NCBI GenBank assembly: GCA_017937735.1
Contig: JAGBCZ010000027.1
Location: forward strand, 1-64,000
Source: Alphaproteobacteria bacterium
Lineage (GTDB): Bacteria; Pseudomonadota; Alphaproteobacteria; Rs-D84
Reading direction: 5' to 3'
DNA: 64,000 bases
Program-made: the position numbers and the translations under genes
Part shown: piece by piece, positions 46,342 to 55,026 of the stretch
How the letters are laid out: the number at the start of each line of letters is the position of its first letter
How positions within the stretch are numbered: position 1 is the stretch's first letter
Notes under the pieces: model-generated
Seen by the model: only the letters and a program-made list of their open reading frames with translations
Database searches by the model: none
What the model was told of the DNA's origin: nothing

Positions 46342-46368
46342 TTAACTTTTTTTTAACAGTTTTTTAAC
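46342..46368 (+). promoter_or_regulatory. Three helix-phased TTAAC boxes (CtrA-like)
   Basis: TTAAC begins at 46342, 46353 and 46364, exactly 11 bases apart, giving two overlapping TTAA-N7-TTAAC sites, the consensus of the alphaproteobacterial cell-cycle regulator CtrA. The surrounding 46283-46491 is AT-rich with more GTTAAA/TTAACA words and no gene. The spacing is seen; the regulator is inferred. Confidence 0.4.
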
Positions 46369-46491
46369 AAAAAAATCCAAGTTTTCTGCGTTTGTTTATA
46401 AAATTGTTAAAAAATAATACAGTTTAATTAACAGTTGAAAAAGTTAAAGTTTTTAACATTTTTAACAATTTAGATTATTTTATTTTTATGC

Positions 46492-46520
46492 TTGTTGAAA
46501 ATTGTTGAAATTGTTATAAT
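46492..46520 (+). promoter_or_regulatory. Promoter of virB3-virB4
   Basis: TTGTTG, a 17-base spacer and TATAAT, followed by GGGAGAG and the virB3 start. Confidence 0.6.
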
Positions 46521-46541
46521 TCAAATACCCAGGGAGAGATA

Positions 46542-46832
46542 ATGAAACAGCAAGTATTAAAAGCATTGGCTAATCCTGCACATATTTTTTATGTGCCGTA
46601 TTCGTTGGCAGTGATAAATTTTGCTGTGCAATTCATTGTTTTTGTTGTGATTTTTACCGCAAGACTGATTATTACAGGTAATGATACAAACCCATTATTT
46701 TTTATGGCATCTGTATTTATTGTACATTCTTTTATTGCGATATATTCAAAACGTGACCCACAACTGGGGCAAATAATATCAGCAAAGTTAAATTTATTTA
46801 CAAAAAAAATACCTAGGAAATTGGCTGCATGA
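46542..46832 (+). CDS. virB3: Type IV secretion protein VirB3
   Basis: 96 residues with two hydrophobic stretches (IFYVPYSLAVINFAVQFIVFV-type and the PLFFMASVFIVHSFIAIY segment) and a basic C-terminus. Size, topology and the 4-base overlap with virB4 match VirB3, an inner-membrane subunit that supports VirB4. GGGAGAG precedes the ATG. Confidence 0.85.
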   Translation: MKQQVLKALANPAHIFYVPYSLAVINFAVQFIVFVVIFTARLIITGNDTNPLFFMASVFIVHSFIAIYSKRDPQLGQIISAKLNLFTKKIPRKLAA

Positions 46833-49261
46833 CAGATTTTAAAGAATTTTTTGATTATTTTGCCGGCAGCGGTTTTCCAATAACATTAACAGTTATGATA
46901 ATGTTGGCTGTTTTTGTGTTCATTGTTCTGATGTTATATATTCCAGTGCTGACACGTAAAATTTTCCCACGATTTGGATATGCAAAATATTCTAATTATT
47001 TGCCATTTGATACTGTTTATAATGATAATACTATGTCTTTGACAGACGGCAGTTTAATACGTGTTTATCATATCAAGGGTCTGCAAACCAGTATGCAGGA
47101 TGAAAAAACAAAAGAAAAATTCTTGGATTTACGTGCGCAATTATTTAATCAAATTCGTGATCCAAATGCTGTTTTGCGTTTTTATACAGTTCGTGATGCC
47201 GCAGATATAAATACAGATTATGAATTTCAACAACAGACATTGCAAAAAATTTATGATAAATGGCAGGGGCAGGGATTAAAGATATTCTTGAATAATTATT
47301 ATATTGTTTTGTCTGTTTCTGGAAATGATGCACGTGCAAAACTGAATCAATATGGAAATTATATCGAATCTATATTGGCTGCATATAAACCAACAGTGTT
47401 AAAAAATAATTCACGTGATAATATGGCACGGTTTTTTGGCAGAATTTTGTCGCCTATATCAAAACCAGAACCAAAATTTGCAGATAATAATATTGCGTCA
47501 CTTGTTACTGTTGATGATGTAGAATTCTTAAAAAATGGGTTGGTTAAATATACCAGCGGTAATAATCAGTATTATGCTGCAATGGTGTCTTTTAAAATTT
47601 CACCTGATTATCTAGATGAAGAATTTTTTGATACAGTTTCTACAATTCAAACAGAAATGATTTGTATGAACGGTTTTCGTATAATGGGAAATGCACAGGT
47701 TGAGTCAACTATTAAACAGAGATTATCAACAGCAGATGAAAAACAAAATTCAACCGAAGAACAAATTTCCCAAGCAGAATCAATGATGGATGAAAATGTT
47801 TCTGGAAATCAAACACTGGTTAATTATTATCCGTTGTTTATTTTATTTGGTACCACACCCCAGGATTTAGAAAAATCTGTTGATGAATTCAAGAAAATAT
47901 CTGCATCATTTGGTATTTCACCAATTGTAGAAACGTATGCATCACAGGTTTCTTGGTTTGCACAAATTCCAGGTTTTAATGTTTTCCCACGCAGTTTTAA
48001 ATTATTATCACGTGCGGCTGCGATTACTATTCCAATGTCAACCCAGCCACGTGGTGTTGAAAATTCTGATTGGGGCAAGGGACCGCTGGTTATATTTCCA
48101 ACTGCCCAGGGAACACCATATCAATTTCAATTCCATGTATCAGATAAACCGGCTGCGGTGGCACATACATTAACAATCGGACCAACAGGTGGTGGTAAGA
48201 CAACTTTGTTCTCGTTCTTGATTGCACAAAGTTTACGTCATCCAAAATTAAAAGCGTTTTTCTTTGATAGAAATAAAGGTGCTGAAATATTTACATTGGC
48301 ATCGGGTGGTAAGTATATCACAATGCAAGGCAAAGAAAAAAATACTGCGACAAATAAAGTTGAACAATCGTTTTTAACACATCTAAATCCATTAAAAATG
48401 CCGGATTCAGTGGCAAATCGTGCATTTTTACGCAGATGGTTTGCTATTATTTCTGGACAAAATGATACGATTTCTGCCGATGAAATTGCACGTGCTGTGT
48501 CTGTGAATTTTGATTATTTATCTGACAAAGATAGATTGTTGAAAAATTTATGGGAAAGTTGTTTTTCATCAAATGGTAATATGCGTTCTGCATTGAAAAA
48601 ATGGGTTGATCCATTACAGTATGGTGAAATATTTAATGAAACATCAGATACGCTTGATTTACAGTCAAGATTAACAACATTTGATTTTACAGAAATTCTG
48701 CAAGATGAAGTCTTGGCACCAGCAGTTATTTCTTATATTCTGCACAGAATCAATAATACAACAGTATCTGGTGGAAATCCGTCACTAATTATGATTGATG
48801 AAACAGCACCAATGCTGGAAAATAAAATGTTCCGTGATAATTTTATCGCTGGCCTGCAAGAGGGTAGAAAAAATCGTCAGGCATATATGGCTGCGTTCCA
48901 GCGTGCAAATGTTCTTGATAAACTTGGAATAGGGGATGTTGTACGTGGTCAGGCACAGACTGTTTTATTCTTCCGTAATCCAGCCGCAGATGCAAATGAT
49001 TATGCACACTGGAATTTAAATCCGTTGGAAATGGCGTTTATTCAAGGCAAGGCGTATCCTAATTTAAAACGTGCGTTATTATTGTCAAGACCTGTGACTG
49101 GGGAATCTGTTATTTTAAATACAGAACTGGGGGGACTGGGGAATTTATTAAGATTATTTGAATCAGGGCGTTCATCTGTTTTATTGGCCGAAGAATTATA
49201 TAAAATGTATGGTAATAATTTTGTAGATGAATACTTGAAAAAACAAGGTTCTTTGGAATAA
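46829..49261 (+). CDS. virB4: Type IV secretion ATPase VirB4
   Basis: 810 residues. An N-terminal membrane span (ITLTVMIMLAVFVFIVLMLYI-type) is followed by the VirB4/TraC motor. Walker A is GPTGGGKTTLFSF and Walker B is SLIMIDETAPM, followed by the RQAYMAAFQ motif. It energises assembly of the secretion channel or pilus. Only virB3 and virB4 are here; virB6-virB11 are not, so the system is scattered as in Rickettsiales. An HExxH protein gene follows 2 bases later. Confidence 0.93.
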   Translation: MTDFKEFFDYFAGSGFPITLTVMIMLAVFVFIVLMLYIPVLTRKIFPRFGYAKYSNYLPFDTVYNDNTMSLTDGSLIRVYHIKGLQTSMQDEKTKEKFLDLRAQLFNQIRDPNAVLRFYTVRDAADINTDYEFQQQTLQKIYDKWQGQGLKIFLNNYYIVLSVSGNDARAKLNQYGNYIESILAAYKPTVLKNNSRDNMARFFGRILSPISKPEPKFADNNIASLVTVDDVEFLKNGLVKYTSGNNQYYAAMVSFKISPDYLDEEFFDTVSTIQTEMICMNGFRIMGNAQVESTIKQRLSTADEKQNSTEEQISQAESMMDENVSGNQTLVNYYPLFILFGTTPQDLEKSVDEFKKISASFGISPIVETYASQVSWFAQIPGFNVFPRSFKLLSRAAAITIPMSTQPRGVENSDWGKGPLVIFPTAQGTPYQFQFHVSDKPAAVAHTLTIGPTGGGKTTLFSFLIAQSLRHPKLKAFFFDRNKGAEIFTLASGGKYITMQGKEKNTATNKVEQSFLTHLNPLKMPDSVANRAFLRRWFAIISGQNDTISADEIARAVSVNFDYLSDKDRLLKNLWESCFSSNGNMRSALKKWVDPLQYGEIFNETSDTLDLQSRLTTFDFTEILQDEVLAPAVISYILHRINNTTVSGGNPSLIMIDETAPMLENKMFRDNFIAGLQEGRKNRQAYMAAFQRANVLDKLGIGDVVRGQAQTVLFFRNPAADANDYAHWNLNPLEMAFIQGKAYPNLKRALLLSRPVTGESVILNTELGGLGNLLRLFESGRSSVLLAEELYKMYGNNFVDEYLKKQGSLE

Positions 49262-49263
49262 CT

Positions 49264-49875
49264 GTGTATAAATTATTTATTTTATTTTTGTCTGTATTTT
49301 TTGTGAACCAGTTGTGGGCAGACGATTGTTTGGTTTATAAAAAATTACCACGTGTTTTTATTGATGAACCTGATTATACAACACGTGTTGTTCAACCAAG
49401 TAAAAATATGGATTTATGGCATGGTAATGTGATTGCAACTTTGGTTGACAATTATGATATTGTTACAGATGTAAAACCTGTTGATAATGGATATTGTGTT
49501 ATTTTAAAAACAGTAAACAGTGTTTTTGGTTATAATGATTTTCTTGTAAATATTGATATTAGACATACACCAAATACGTGTGCATATAATGTTATACTTG
49601 AACATGAAAAACAACATATAAACGCATATTTGTCTGTTATAAATGATTTAAAAAAAGAATTACAAGATTCTATATTTAATGCGTCTGATTCAATTATGCC
49701 AATATTTGTAAAAACAAAATCAGATGTTTCTTTGGCTGTGGATAAGATGAATCAAGAATTACAATTACATCCAGAACTTGTTTTAATTAAACAAAAAATT
49801 AAGGCGGCACAAGAAATTAGAAATAAAAAAATTGATCAAAATAATAATTCTGATGAATTAGAAAAATGTTTTTAA
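49264..49875 (+). CDS. Periplasmic HExxH protein linked to virB4
   Basis: 203 residues, GTG start two bases after virB4. A signal peptide (LFILFLSVFFVNQLWA then DDC) is followed by a domain with ILEHEKQHINAYLSVIND, which contains an HExxH zinc-protease motif. The C-terminus is a charged helix ending in Cys. Its coupling to virB4 suggests a role at the secretion apparatus, for instance peptidoglycan or substrate processing, but that is inference. No named family recognised. Confidence 0.6.
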   Translation: MYKLFILFLSVFFVNQLWADDCLVYKKLPRVFIDEPDYTTRVVQPSKNMDLWHGNVIATLVDNYDIVTDVKPVDNGYCVILKTVNSVFGYNDFLVNIDIRHTPNTCAYNVILEHEKQHINAYLSVINDLKKELQDSIFNASDSIMPIFVKTKSDVSLAVDKMNQELQLHPELVLIKQKIKAAQEIRNKKIDQNNNSDELEKCF

Positions 49876-49876
49876 T

Positions 49877-50458
49877 TTAAAAACTGTAACGAATACCAAT
49901 TGAAAAATCAGACATTGTATTTATCAACTCATTGTTTAAAGGAATATATTGATATTGTAATATCCCAGAAACCTTGTCACCAGGAAATGTGTACATAATT
50001 CCAATACCAAATCGTGTTGTGACATCATTTTCTTTGGTTCTTGTTTCTTCGTTAATAATACCGACACAATCATGTTGATTATAAGTTATATAATTACCAA
50101 CCCCAAAAGAAGTAAAGAAATCAAATTCCCTGGTTATACCATAATATGCAAAAATATCAAAACCAAACGCCTGATAATAATATTCATGATTATGGCTTTG
50201 TGTTTCGTTTATATATTCAAGATTATTTTCAGATGATTGTTCAAAAAACAATTCAAATCCAAAATTACGGCCAATTTTTGCCCCAGCATTTGCAGAAAAA
50301 GAATAATATATATTATCTAGATCTGTTTCATAATTATAATCAGCAATATTTATACCAAAATCAACACCAATATAAGGTTTGAAATTATTGTTTGTATAAA
50401 TCCCAGCAAATGCAGGGCAGGTCATAAATATAAAAAATAATAAAAATAATTTTTTCAT
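49877..50458 (-). CDS. Outer-membrane beta-barrel protein
   Basis: 193 residues. The signal peptide ends CPAFA before GIYTN. Alternating aromatic/polar strands such as FKPYIGVDFGINIADYNYE and the final Phe of SIGIRYSF are typical of eight-stranded OmpA-like or porin-family barrels inserted by BamA. TATAAT lies 6 bases before the ATG without a ribosome site, so leaderless translation is likely. Its stop is one base from that of the HExxH gene (convergent). Confidence 0.75.
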   Translation of the reverse strand: MKKLFLLFFIFMTCPAFAGIYTNNNFKPYIGVDFGINIADYNYETDLDNIYYSFSANAGAKIGRNFGFELFFEQSSENNLEYINETQSHNHEYYYQAFGFDIFAYYGITREFDFFTSFGVGNYITYNQHDCVGIINEETRTKENDVTTRFGIGIMYTFPGDKVSGILQYQYIPLNNELINTMSDFSIGIRYSF

Positions 50459-50471
50459 GTAAATATTATAA

Positions 50472-50505
50472 CAAAAAAATATCCTGATAACCAGGATGTT
50501 TTTAT
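50472..50505. terminator. Hairpin with T run between OMP gene and OMP remnant
   Basis: ATCCTG (50481-50486)/CAGGAT (50492-50497), with A and T runs on both sides. Confidence 0.65.
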
Positions 50506-50541
50506 TTAGAATGTTACACGAATCCCAATTAAAAATTGATG
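50506..50541 (-). pseudogene. C-terminal remnant of a second outer-membrane barrel
   Basis: Read on the minus strand, HQFLIGIRVTF then stop closely parallels the SIGIRYSF end of the neighbouring barrel gene. Nothing upstream continues the frame; it abuts the stop of the TIM-barrel-like gene. It looks like the tail of a duplicated barrel gene whose body was lost. Confidence 0.5.
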
Positions 50542-50545
50542 TGAT

Positions 50546-51289
50546 TTATTTTGTATTGTTTTTATACCACTTTAACGCATTTGTAAGATAAATGTGTGCT
50601 AATTCAATATTAAAAGATCCTGCGTGTCTTAATTGTCCTTCGGCATCAATCCAAGTAGTATATTCAGATGGTAAAATTTTAGAAATTTTTTCTAAATTAT
50701 TTTCTATATTTTTCGGGGATAATCCACCCGCATAGCCAAATTGAATATCTTTATATACAGGAATCTCCCAATGTTCAGGGGACCTTCCAATACCATAAGA
50801 TGAATCAAATAACAGTTTAAAATTTGTGCGGAATTTTCTTAATACATCTATTTGTGGTTTAACTGTTTGATTAAACGGTAAAATAAATTCATAATCGTGG
50901 AAATTATCAAATAAATCTATAATTTTATCTAATTTTAAATTGGTTGTACCATCACCGATATTTAATTGAATACGATATATCAAAGGTTTGTTTGTTTTTG
51001 TGTTTTTTCGGCCAAGCCATTTTGATATCTCTTGCGGTATAAGGCCATGTGTCATATCATCACACCATTCATAATTTACATGCAAGGCAAGGTTTGGTTG
51101 TTGTTGTAAATTCTCAATATTATCTAGTAATTTATTCATCCATATATTACGTGGCATACCAAATGTCATCGCACTTGGGTGTGCCTGAATCCCCAATTCT
51201 GCCAGTGGTGATATTTGTAATAGTTTTATCGTATCTTCTATTGATAAATTTTCACGTGGATCAGACATAGTTATATAACGTAATTTCAT
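50546..51289 (-). CDS. Hypothetical protein, possibly a TIM barrel
   Basis: 247 residues from the ATG at 51289; a TTG at 51313 is an alternative. The order of strand and helix segments, and especially IQFGYAGGLSPKNIENNLEKI followed by TTWIDAEGQLRH, recalls the C-terminal phosphate-binding half of phosphoribosylanthranilate isomerase-like TIM barrels, but no full signature is met. There is no signal peptide. It lies between an OMP remnant and tRNA-fMet. Function not assigned. Confidence 0.5.
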   Translation of the reverse strand: MKLRYITMSDPRENLSIEDTIKLLQISPLAELGIQAHPSAMTFGMPRNIWMNKLLDNIENLQQQPNLALHVNYEWCDDMTHGLIPQEISKWLGRKNTKTNKPLIYRIQLNIGDGTTNLKLDKIIDLFDNFHDYEFILPFNQTVKPQIDVLRKFRTNFKLLFDSSYGIGRSPEHWEIPVYKDIQFGYAGGLSPKNIENNLEKISKILPSEYTTWIDAEGQLRHAGSFNIELAHIYLTNALKWYKNNTK

Positions 51290-51395
51290 ATTAAGCACTT
51301 TTGTTATTTTCAATAATCATATAAAAAAAGTTTAATATCGCAATAATTATCTTTATTTGTTGCAGGTTAAAAAATATCACCCACAGATGATTTTA

Positions 51396-51426
51396 AATAA
51401 AAAATACGCCACAAGGACGTATTTCT
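51396..51426 (-). terminator. Terminator of tRNA-fMet
   Basis: AATACG/CGTATT stem with an A/T-rich tail on the minus strand, just past the tRNA 3' end. Confidence 0.6.
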
Positions 51427-51437
51427 TATTTAAATCT

Positions 51438-51514
<77 letters not shown>

Positions 51515-51527
51515 ATAAGGTATTGGT

Positions 51528-51555
51528 ATTATATATCTTTTATTTTAATAGTCAA
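51528..51555 (-). promoter_or_regulatory. Promoter of tRNA-fMet
   Basis: On the minus strand TTGACT, a 16-base spacer and TATAAT, 13 bases before the tRNA 5' end; one of the strongest promoters in the window. Confidence 0.7.
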
Positions 51556-51619
51556 CTTAAATTATGAATATTTGTCAATATTATCGTTTTTTATTTAAAA
51601 AACTATATTTTTTGACATG

Positions 51620-51648
51620 TTGAAATATCTTTTTTTTATTGCTAGAAT
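51620..51648 (+). promoter_or_regulatory. Promoter of the lipid A gene run
   Basis: TTGAAA, a 17-base spacer and TAGAAT, 26 bases before the acyltransferase start. Confidence 0.55.
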
Positions 51649-51674
51649 TCGGGTGTGTTTGAAAAAGGGTAGTT

Positions 51675-52475
51675 ATGTTTCAAAATAAAACATTTAGAAA
51701 AATTTGGAAAAAGTTTTGGGAACCTATATTAAATTTTGGGTTAATTCAATGGATTATTGCTATTTTAATATCTATCCCAATGTGGTTTGTTTATTTTACG
51801 TCAATCAAAAGAATTACAAATATTGAAACTTTTTACGAATATCGCAGAAAACCAGCAATTTTTGTGTTTTGGCATGGGCGCAGCATGATGTTAAGTCCGA
51901 TTAATTGTCTGGGTGGAATGCGGGCGTATGCTGTGGCCAGTCGTCACAAAGATGGGCGCATGATGGCAAAAATACAACGTTTGTTCGGATTGCGTGCGAT
52001 TTATGGTTCTACACACAAAGGTGGTGTGTCTGTTCTGCGTCAAGGATTACGTGTTTTATCACGTGGCGATTGTGGTATTTGTATGTCACCAGATGGCCCA
52101 GGCGGCCCATCATTGCGTGTACAAGATGGCGCATTATATTTTGCAAAAATGTCTGGGGCGCCAATTATTCCAGTATGTTATTCTACATCACGGGCATGGT
52201 TACAAGACAGATGGGATAGGTATTTAGTTGCATTACCGTTTTCAAAAATAGCATGTAATATTGGAAAACCAATATTTATACCTAAAAAAACAACACCGGA
52301 ACAGTTCGAAGAACTTAGAAAACAAGTTGAAAATTTTATGGTGGAACAGATGCGTGAACTGGATAGGGAATTTGGTGTTACACCCCCAGAACAAGATTTA
52401 ACAGCATCTGAATTTAAGCAGAAAAAACGTGAAGAACGTGCTGCAAAAAAACGTAAAAAAGGAAAAAATAAATGA
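51675..52475 (+). CDS. DUF374-family lysophospholipid acyltransferase
   Basis: 266 residues. A membrane anchor at the N-terminus precedes the acyltransferase core. VFWHGRSMM holds the catalytic His in place of the usual HxxxxD, and the later SPDGPGGPSLRVQDG matches the DUF374 signature found next to lipid A genes in alphaproteobacteria. The last 40 residues are very rich in Lys and Arg. AAAGGGTAG precedes the ATG. The lpxK frame starts 4 bases before its stop codon ends, so coupling with lipid A synthesis is likely. Confidence 0.82.
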   Translation: MFQNKTFRKIWKKFWEPILNFGLIQWIIAILISIPMWFVYFTSIKRITNIETFYEYRRKPAIFVFWHGRSMMLSPINCLGGMRAYAVASRHKDGRMMAKIQRLFGLRAIYGSTHKGGVSVLRQGLRVLSRGDCGICMSPDGPGGPSLRVQDGALYFAKMSGAPIIPVCYSTSRAWLQDRWDRYLVALPFSKIACNIGKPIFIPKKTTPEQFEELRKQVENFMVEQMRELDREFGVTPPEQDLTASEFKQKKREERAAKKRKKGKNK

Positions 52476-53399
52476 AAACACCATGGTGGTTTTTATCACA
52501 AAATTTAATGGCGTGGATTTTAATACCTGTGTCTTGGGTGTATTATTTGTTTGGGAAAATTGTGTTTTTATTGCGTAAAAAAAATCCACTGATTTCAAAA
52601 AGACCGATAATTTGTGTTGGAAATATTTTGGCAGGTGGTGTTGGAAAAACACCAATTGTGCGGGCAATCGCAAATCGATTTGATTCACCAATTGTTATGC
52701 GGGGATATAAGAAAAGTAATAAAACAGGTAATATCGGGGATGAAGCGATTATGTTATCTCGGTCTGGGTTAATTGTTCATGTTGGTAACAGACAGGCAAA
52801 TATTTCTTTGTTAAATAATCAAGATGAAAATACACCTATTATTATGGATGATGGATTACAAAATCCGACAATTAACAAAGATATTAAATTGGTGGTTTTT
52901 GATGAAGGTTTGGGATTTGGTAATGGGCTGTTATTGCCTGCGGGTCCATTGCGTCAGCCAAAAAAGGTTCTAAAAAATGTTGATGCAATTATTGTTATAA
53001 AGAACAGCAAGAAAAAAAAAGAATTTAAAACTGCCTGATGGGGTGCCTGTATTTTATGCAACAAATCAGACTGTATCACCGTATGATGAAGATGAAAAAT
53101 TGGTCGCATTTGCAGGAATTGGATATCCGAAAAAGTTCTTTAATTCGTTGCAAAATGTGGTGGCAAAACGTTCTTTTCCAGACCATTATCAGTATAATGC
53201 GACAGATATTGAAAACTTGTTTATGTTGGCAGAAAAAAAATGTGCAAAACTGATTACAACTGAAAAAGATTGGGTTAGATTACCTGTCGAAATCCGTGAT
53301 AAGATAAAATATGCACGTTTGGATACGGTTATCGAAAATAGATTTTATGATTGGTTAAAGGAGAAAATAGAATATGCCAACTTTAAAAAAACAAATTAA
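52472..53399 (+). pseudogene. lpxK: Tetraacyldisaccharide 4'-kinase LpxK, split by an A9 tract
   Basis: LpxK phosphorylates the lipid A disaccharide. The first frame (52472-53038) has the membrane helix, the P-loop GNILAGGVGKTPI and MDDGLQNP, then goes out of frame after nine A at 53012-53020. The second frame continues with LPDGVPVFYATN and the family C-terminus to 53399. One fewer A joins the two into a full-length protein of about 308 residues. Since both halves look conserved and lpxC follows directly, this may be a sequencing error, a phase-variable tract or a site of transcriptional slippage rather than a dead gene. Confidence 0.8.
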
Positions 53400-54315
53400 A
53401 ATTTCTGGTGTTGGAATACATTCGGGTTTGCCTGTAAATATTGTCATAAAACCGTCCAAGAAAAACGGTATATTTATGAAACGTGTCGATATGGTGGGGA
53501 CTGATTTAATACCTGCAACGTTTGACAATGTTGGCGAAACAAAAATGCGTAATACAACAATTGGAAAAATGGACGGCGCACACGTTCAAACGATTGAGCA
53601 TTTAATGGCTGCATTGTTTATGGTTGGCGTTGATAGCGCAATTATTGAAATTGATGGTGCAGAAACACCTATTTTAGATGGCAGTGCATCTGAATTTATC
53701 AAGGCGTTTAATGATGCCGGGGTAACAGATGGAAAGTTAAAACAAATTATTGTTAAGCGAGATGTTATTGTTTACGCAAATGAAGTATTAAAACAATTAC
53801 CAAAATTTGTAAGATTTAAAATATGGATAATGAATAAAATTTCTGGGCGTAAAAGTGATGGTTTTGTAAAACTGTCACCAAATGATGGCAAATCGCTGGA
53901 TGTGGTTGCAACACTTGTTTATTCAGAAAAAATTATAGGAAAACAATCTTATTCTTATTCATATAATGGCACAAAAAAGTCAATAAATGATTTTATTAAA
54001 AATATTGCACGTGCCAGAACATTTGGCAAGTATTCTGAATGGGAATACTTAAAGAAACACGGCATGGGACGTGGCGCAAATGAAGGTAATGTTATTGCAT
54101 TAAATGATGCAGGTGATGGTACATTAAATAAACTGATTTGGCCGGATGAATTTGTTCGTCATAAAATCATCGATGCAGTTGGCGATATGTTTACCAGTGG
54201 TGGGTTTATATGCGGAAAACTGGAATCATACAAGGGCAGTCATGCATTAAATAATCTGGTCTTGAAAAAGTTATTTAGTGATAAAGAAAATTATGATACA
54301 GTTACAAAGAAATAA
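53374..54315 (+). CDS. lpxC: UDP-3-O-acyl-N-acetylglucosamine deacetylase
   Basis: 313 residues. This zinc enzyme commits UDP-GlcNAc to lipid A. The zinc ligands are visible: His in VQTIEHLMAAL, then His and Asp in FVRHKIIDAVGD. GSASEFIKAF and the catalytic His in GSHALNN also fit. AAGGAG precedes the ATG. It overlaps the lpxK end by 26 bases. lpxC usually sits beside ftsZ; here it is joined to the lpxK region. Confidence 0.95.
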   Translation: MPTLKKQIKISGVGIHSGLPVNIVIKPSKKNGIFMKRVDMVGTDLIPATFDNVGETKMRNTTIGKMDGAHVQTIEHLMAALFMVGVDSAIIEIDGAETPILDGSASEFIKAFNDAGVTDGKLKQIIVKRDVIVYANEVLKQLPKFVRFKIWIMNKISGRKSDGFVKLSPNDGKSLDVVATLVYSEKIIGKQSYSYSYNGTKKSINDFIKNIARARTFGKYSEWEYLKKHGMGRGANEGNVIALNDAGDGTLNKLIWPDEFVRHKIIDAVGDMFTSGGFICGKLESYKGSHALNNLVLKKLFSDKENYDTVTKK

Positions 54316-54330
54316 ACCAAGGGGGATTTA

Positions 54331-54651
54331 ATGAAAAAGATTTTTGGATTATTTGCATTATTATCACTGGTTTCGTGTGGTGGCTTGATAAAAAATCAAA
54401 ATGGCAGTGAAAATTTAAAACAACTAACATCAGAGCCTGTTAACTGTACATTTTTATATAAAATAGAATCAGAAGTTTCTGTATATGATATTGATGATGC
54501 ACGCCGTTATCTTGAAAATCGCATTGTTGATCAGGCACGTCCAGGCAACGCATATTGGATAACATCACAACGCACAAAGCCAAATGAATGGGTTATATTT
54601 GGTCCAGAACGTGCATTTGTATTGGTCGCCAATGTATACGAATGTCCATAG
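54331..54651 (+). CDS. Small lipoprotein
   Basis: 106 residues. The signal peptide ends in the lipobox LVSCGG, so Cys16 is probably lipidated and the protein anchored in a membrane facing the periplasm. The rest is a compact globular domain with two further Cys (VNCTFLY and the end YECP), possibly a disulfide. It weakly recalls DUF4156-type lipoproteins. AAGGGGGAT precedes the ATG; it follows lpxC by 15 bases. Confidence 0.65.
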   Translation: MKKIFGLFALLSLVSCGGLIKNQNGSENLKQLTSEPVNCTFLYKIESEVSVYDIDDARRYLENRIVDQARPGNAYWITSQRTKPNEWVIFGPERAFVLVANVYECP

Positions 54652-54660
54652 AAATAAATT

Positions 54661-54956
54661 ATAATAATTCATCTAAAAGCGGTGCCGGCAATTCATGTAG
54701 CGTTTGTACACTACATTGCCGGCACTACTTTTATCTAAATCATTCTAATTTATTTTAAAAATCTGCTGATAATAATTCATCTAAAACGGGTTGAAAATGG
54801 CTCATGTAACTTTTGTACACTACGTCATTTCCAACCCGTTTATCTATACCTTTATATTTAATTTCTACGCTAATCGTGGGCGGTGTTGGCAATTCATGTA
54901 GCGTCTGTACACTACATTGCCGGCACTGCTTTTATCTAAATCATTCTAATTTATTT
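54661..54956. repeat. Array of three related hairpins
   Basis: Hairpin 1 is 54682-54725 (GTGCCGGCAAT/ATTGCCGGCAC). Hairpin 2 is 54785-54840 (AACGGGTTG/CAACCCGTT plus AAATG/CATTT). Hairpin 3 is 54883-54926 (GTGTTGGCAAT/ATTGCCGGCAC). All share an upper part of the form TCATGTAGCGTTTGTACACTAC (22 bases, quoted here as its consensus start TCATGTA and end TGTACACTAC). Units 1 and 3 are near-identical direct repeats of about 78 bases; unit 2 has a different basal stem that still pairs. This fills the gap between the lipoprotein and pilR-like genes; no gene is seen. Confidence 0.7.
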
Positions 54957-55023
54957 AGTGGTTAGTGATAAGTGAATGCTGTAATTATTCCACCACTTGC
55001 ACTAACAACTAACACTAATCACT
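54957..55023. repeat. AGTGGTTAGT inverted-repeat element, copy 4
   Basis: A divergent 67-base copy, from AGTGGTTAGTG to CACTAATCACT, directly downstream of the pilus operon and next to the hairpin array. Confidence 0.6.
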
Positions 55024-55026
55024 TGT

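Noticed and set aside
46283..46491. AT-rich TTAAC region as a replication origin
   Set aside because: No DnaA-box TTATCCACA-like cluster and no dnaA, parAB or hemE neighbours were seen.
54661..54956. Hairpin array as integron attC sites or a CRISPR array
   Set aside because: No RYYYAAC/GTTRRRY boxes or integrase, and the units are only three with structured, non-unique spacers.
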